Origin: Methanohalophilus levihalophilus
GTDB taxonomy: Archaea; Halobacteriota; Methanosarcinia; Methanosarcinales; Methanosarcinaceae
Assembly (NCBI RefSeq): GCF_017874375.1
Contig: NZ_JAGGLK010000001.1
Location: 635,633 to 699,632 of the forward strand
Length of the DNA stretch: 64,000 bases
Direction: 5' to 3'
Shown here: piece by piece, positions 62,401 to 64,000 of the stretch
Layout of the letters: each line of letters begins with the position of its first letter
Numbering within the stretch: position 1 is the first letter of the stretch
Notes under the pieces: model-generated
Seen by the model: only the letters and a program-made list of their open reading frames with translations
Told to the model about the DNA's origin: nothing
Databases searched by the model: none
Position numbers and translations under genes: made by a program

Positions 62401-64000
62401 CATTCAGATAGGAAGCGCCGATACTGTCTTTTCCGCCACCATGACTGTAATAAATTATTGCTATCTTCTTTTCCTCTTCAGGTTTGTCAGCAAGATTCGT
62501 CTGGGCAATAGTTCGATCTACAAACCATTCTAATTGATAATCAATAGACCGATATTCGGTGGCTTGAGTATCTGGATTGATTTCCGATGTAGCTACAATT
62601 ATTGGATCGATTGAACCTTCAAGTTCAGGAAGATCGATCTTCAGCATTTTGTTGGAAGGTAACGGGTGACTGCTATTTTCCCATTCACTGAGATTCATAT
62701 AATTGTTGATTACCCAGTTCATTACAGGCACATTCAATTCTTCCGCATCGAATTTGTTCCCAAAATAGGTAGTCGTGGCAATCGCATCTACAAGTGTTTC
62801 ATTATCATTTTTGAAATAGTCACCACAAGGTTGATTGTCTGAGCCGTAGGTGGCAATCACATTAACACCACGGGATTCGAATTCCCGAATCAATGCATCC
62901 ACTGGTTCTATATTCAAGGGATAGTAACTCTTGTAGAAAGTAATTCCAACCGTTGGAAGAGCTGGATCATACGCATGGCTGCTATTCGTACGACCTTGAT
63001 ACCATTCCAGATATGTGGTTAGATTTTCAGTCAAATGCCTTTCCATATCCGGATGATAGATTGCACTGTCCGGAAGTTCTTTGGGGGATTCAACCGTAAG
63101 ATCTTTTCTTCCATAACAATCATATGCAATCTTATAGACCAGATTCTCAATATTTGATGCATCATAAGCTCCGTTTGCCCAGTATACTTGAAGAACTTCT
63201 TTGAAGCTATCAGGGTCAATATTGGATGGGATACTCTCATTAAGAGCAGTATTGTCATCTATTACAACAGCTCCATTTTCAATCGCTTCATTAACCGTAT
63301 CCATAAGATTCAATGCAGTAGTACTACTGAGCATCTGAACATAGATTACGTCCATGTCGCTTAGATCAGCGCCGTGTTCGTTCACAGATTCAGATAGATA
63401 ATAGTGGAAAGTAATATTCTTCTCAGGATCATTGTTTATTATATCGCGGGCTTCGTTGAGCGAAATTGTATGGCTTGCATAACCAGTAACAATAGCAATA
63501 TTCAGGTGAGGACTATTTGTGAATACTTCCGGTGATTGAATTTCCATCTCCTCTAATAGCAAGACAGTTACATTGCTTCTGTTATAGATTGATGAACCCA
63601 TGGGTAAAACAGTCTTACCGGATATCGAAGTACGCTGAAGGAGACTAAGAGCAGCGTTTACATCAGTCTCTGTGTCTTTGCTACTGACACGTAAATCAAA
63701 GTCTGATAAAGGCTCACCGTTCTCAATCACAATTTCAGTTGTGTTGGTATACCATTTCCAGGTAGATGAACTGGAAGAGTACACATGCTGAAGTGCAACA
63801 ATCGCATAATTGCCATTGGGAACGTCATTGAAACTGTAATCGCCATATTCATCACTTGTTGTATTGGCAATGAGTTCGGATGAGTCAGATGTCAGAATTA
63901 CAGTAACATTGCTTCTGTTATAGATTGATGAACCCATGGGTAAAACAGTCTTACCGGATATCGAAGTACGCTGAAGGAGACTAAGAGCAGCGTTTACATC
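59474..64000 (-). CDS. Giant membrane-anchored CobN-like protein (5' end outside window)
   Basis: At least 1508 residues; the frame runs past 64000 so the N-terminus is missing. The first visible region has carboxypeptidase-regulatory/SdrD-type repeats (GDYSFNDVPNGNYAIVALQH). A long CobN/BchH chelatase-like region follows: HFGRHGTQEWLPGKQFGL, GEGNQAKRRGNAVIIDHLVP, WAGETTRHEGVMEAQIFYLLG, SRSSNLYGMFDNDDF. The C-terminus has a Ser/Gly-rich linker and a membrane helix (DIIGTILVLMAVGVMYAGY) then RRRGI, so the body is extracellular. Metal or corrinoid/tetrapyrrole binding at the surface is likely; substrate unknown. Confidence 0.85.
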   Translation of the reverse strand, partial: DVNAALSLLQRTSISGKTVLPMGSSIYNRSNVTVILTSDSSELIANTTSDEYGDYSFNDVPNGNYAIVALQHVYSSSSSTWKWYTNTTEIVIENGEPLSDFDLRVSSKDTETDVNAALSLLQRTSISGKTVLPMGSSIYNRSNVTVLLLEEMEIQSPEVFTNSPHLNIAIVTGYASHTISLNEARDIINNDPEKNITFHYYLSESVNEHGADLSDMDVIYVQMLSSTTALNLMDTVNEAIENGAVVIDDNTALNESIPSNIDPDSFKEVLQVYWANGAYDASNIENLVYKIAYDCYGRKDLTVESPKELPDSAIYHPDMERHLTENLTTYLEWYQGRTNSSHAYDPALPTVGITFYKSYYPLNIEPVDALIREFESRGVNVIATYGSDNQPCGDYFKNDNETLVDAIATTTYFGNKFDAEELNVPVMNWVINNYMNLSEWENSSHPLPSNKMLKIDLPELEGSIDPIIVATSEINPDTQATEYRSIDYQLEWFVDRTIAQTNLADKPEEEKKIAIIYYSHGGGKDSIGASYLNVASSLCNMLVEMEKAGYNVNTTHIPNQTALIDTMLTQGINIGTWAPGELEKLVETGNVVLLPVETYQQWFSELPEEKQQEVTDMWGPVPGEIMVYENDTGQYLVIPKIDAGDGVMLTPQPTRGWLQDNDVLYHDKDLPPHHQYIAFYLWLQKDDGYGADAIVHFGRHGTQEWLPGKQFGLSRYDWPSLMTGHLPVVYPYVMDGLGEGNQAKRRGNAVIIDHLVPPIIAAGSYGDHANLSDAIINYEMAVYEPQKEFHKAEIINLTKKLNLDEQLDMNLIENETTFEDEFLEELEHLLDDLKTTSMPYGLHILGTAMQGDELTGMINSMLGRNFADEVSKYNSSENAQLLLLDLVLNQGMNRTAAQQEVLGTTSLTIDHYLEDAQLYTASIQESENEINQTLRALDGQFIAANLGGDPVGKPDTLPTGRNFYAFDQRKVPTVAAWELGKLMADQMLEAHKEKHDGEYPRKVAYVLWAGETTRHEGVMEAQIFYLLGVEPVWDNGRVVDVKPIENLDRPRIDVVIQISGLYRDMFPDKVRLIDKAVQVSYEQDEPPINYVKQNSDLIRDALMNETPSLSESDAHNLSLLRIFGSADGAYGTGLPNAIEASDTWNNTDKLAELFLSRMSHAYGQNVWGTDVDSLYSMNLIDVEVTAHSRSSNLYGMFDNDDFVQYLGGLNLLIEYLSGNAPDSYVINLESPGSEEVQTLESYAFTELYSRYFNPTWIEGMMAHGYAGASEMSDFFEVLWMWEATNPELITDAMWEQAYQTYINDPEVSDWLKETSPYHYQSMTGRLLETTRKEGWDAPDEIVQHLVKEYVESVVENGFTCCHHTCGNPLLDEYVQGIMSVPGVVDQETAEEYQRLRQELTGTTQSNGDTQSSTTSSKSSSSGGTGEAQIVSSGTENQTYASPGGYGESLQEPLPQESSSYVEGYEMNKESQQPEKSSSMAFSGADIIGTILVLMAVGVMYAGYRRRGI
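63565..63664. repeat. 100-bp direct repeat, copy 1 (within CobN-like gene)
   Basis: Nearly identical (one mismatch) to 63901-64000, 336 bases (112 codons) away. Encodes the linker reading DVNAALSLLQRTSISGKTVL before each regulatory-like domain, so the protein has near-perfect 112-aa repeats. Confidence 0.85.
63901..64000. repeat. 100-bp direct repeat, copy 2 (reaches window end)
   Basis: Second copy of the repeat at 63565-63664. The repeat continues to the window edge, so more copies may exist beyond. Near-identity of long repeats suggests recent duplication. Confidence 0.85.

Noticed and set aside
63565..64000. Assembly artefact as the source of the 100-bp repeat
   Set aside because: The two copies keep the reading frame, have one mismatch and are separated by a full domain-length unit, which fits a real repeat protein. 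Long reads would settle it.

Overview
The window comes from a methylotrophic methanogen of the Methanosarcinaceae; Methanohalophilus, Methanolobus and Methanococcoides fit best, but I cannot name the genus from sequence alone. It carries two monomethylamine methyltransferase operons (mtmC-mtmB) whose mtmB genes have the diagnostic in-frame amber codon for pyrrolysine (Pyl) at codon 202, a complete CO dehydrogenase/acetyl-CoA synthase operon (cdhA-B-C-cooC-D-E), archaeal riboflavin/FAD enzymes (RibC, RibH, RibL), archaeal class II GAPDH, a homocitrate-synthase-like AksA, PEF-CTERM surface proteins and archaeal TATA boxes.

Layout. 1-323: 3' end of rnhB. 334-9046: an integrated element of about 8.7 kb bounded by a perfect 23-bp direct repeat that lies in the 3' end of purQ. 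It holds a tyrosine integrase, a serine recombinase, several small DNA-binding proteins, a 262-aa capsid-like protein and a run of tiny membrane proteins, and looks like a compact tailless provirus. 9017-11437: purQ, purS, a CDP-alcohol phosphatidyltransferase and a TPR protein interrupted by an in-frame TAG. 11597-17841: an asparagine-synthetase/Dph6-like fusion, pyruvate kinase, a GntP-type permease, a macro-domain protein and a phosphodiesterase. 18056-21656: two paralogous sodium:solute symporters, each preceded by a 37-38-aa membrane microprotein and a related palindrome. 21727-28909: DUF1638 protein, flavin synthesis genes, two aminotransferases, a CBS regulator, a lipoprotein, a cation exchanger and a response regulator. 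29061-40388: the methylamine island, with two mtmCB pairs, a permease with small membrane partners, a superoxide-reductase-like protein, a histidine kinase/response regulator pair and two Msr-like regulators. 40553-48370: an IS630-type HTH protein, DUF89 phosphatase, CooT-like protein, GAPDH, inositol/fructose phosphatase, NAD kinase, AksA, a NYN protein and a rhomboid protease. 48789-58205: two PEF-CTERM proteins and the cdh operon. 58294-64000: a DUF362 ferredoxin-like protein and a giant membrane-anchored CobN-like protein that runs off the end.

The main theme is the amber codon. I placed about 85 stop codons (about 45 TAA, 40 TGA) and none is TAG. Yet TAG occurs in frame inside both mtmB genes, inside the TPR gene at a position where the next repeat of the same protein has lysine, and inside three tiny genes of the integrated element. 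Those three genes are linked to their neighbours by ATGA or GTGA stop/start overlaps that only make sense if ribosomes read through TAG. The simplest reading is that TAG is a general sense codon for pyrrolysine here and that the provirus has adopted this code. The window contains no pyl genes, rRNA, CRISPR array or tRNA that I could recognise.
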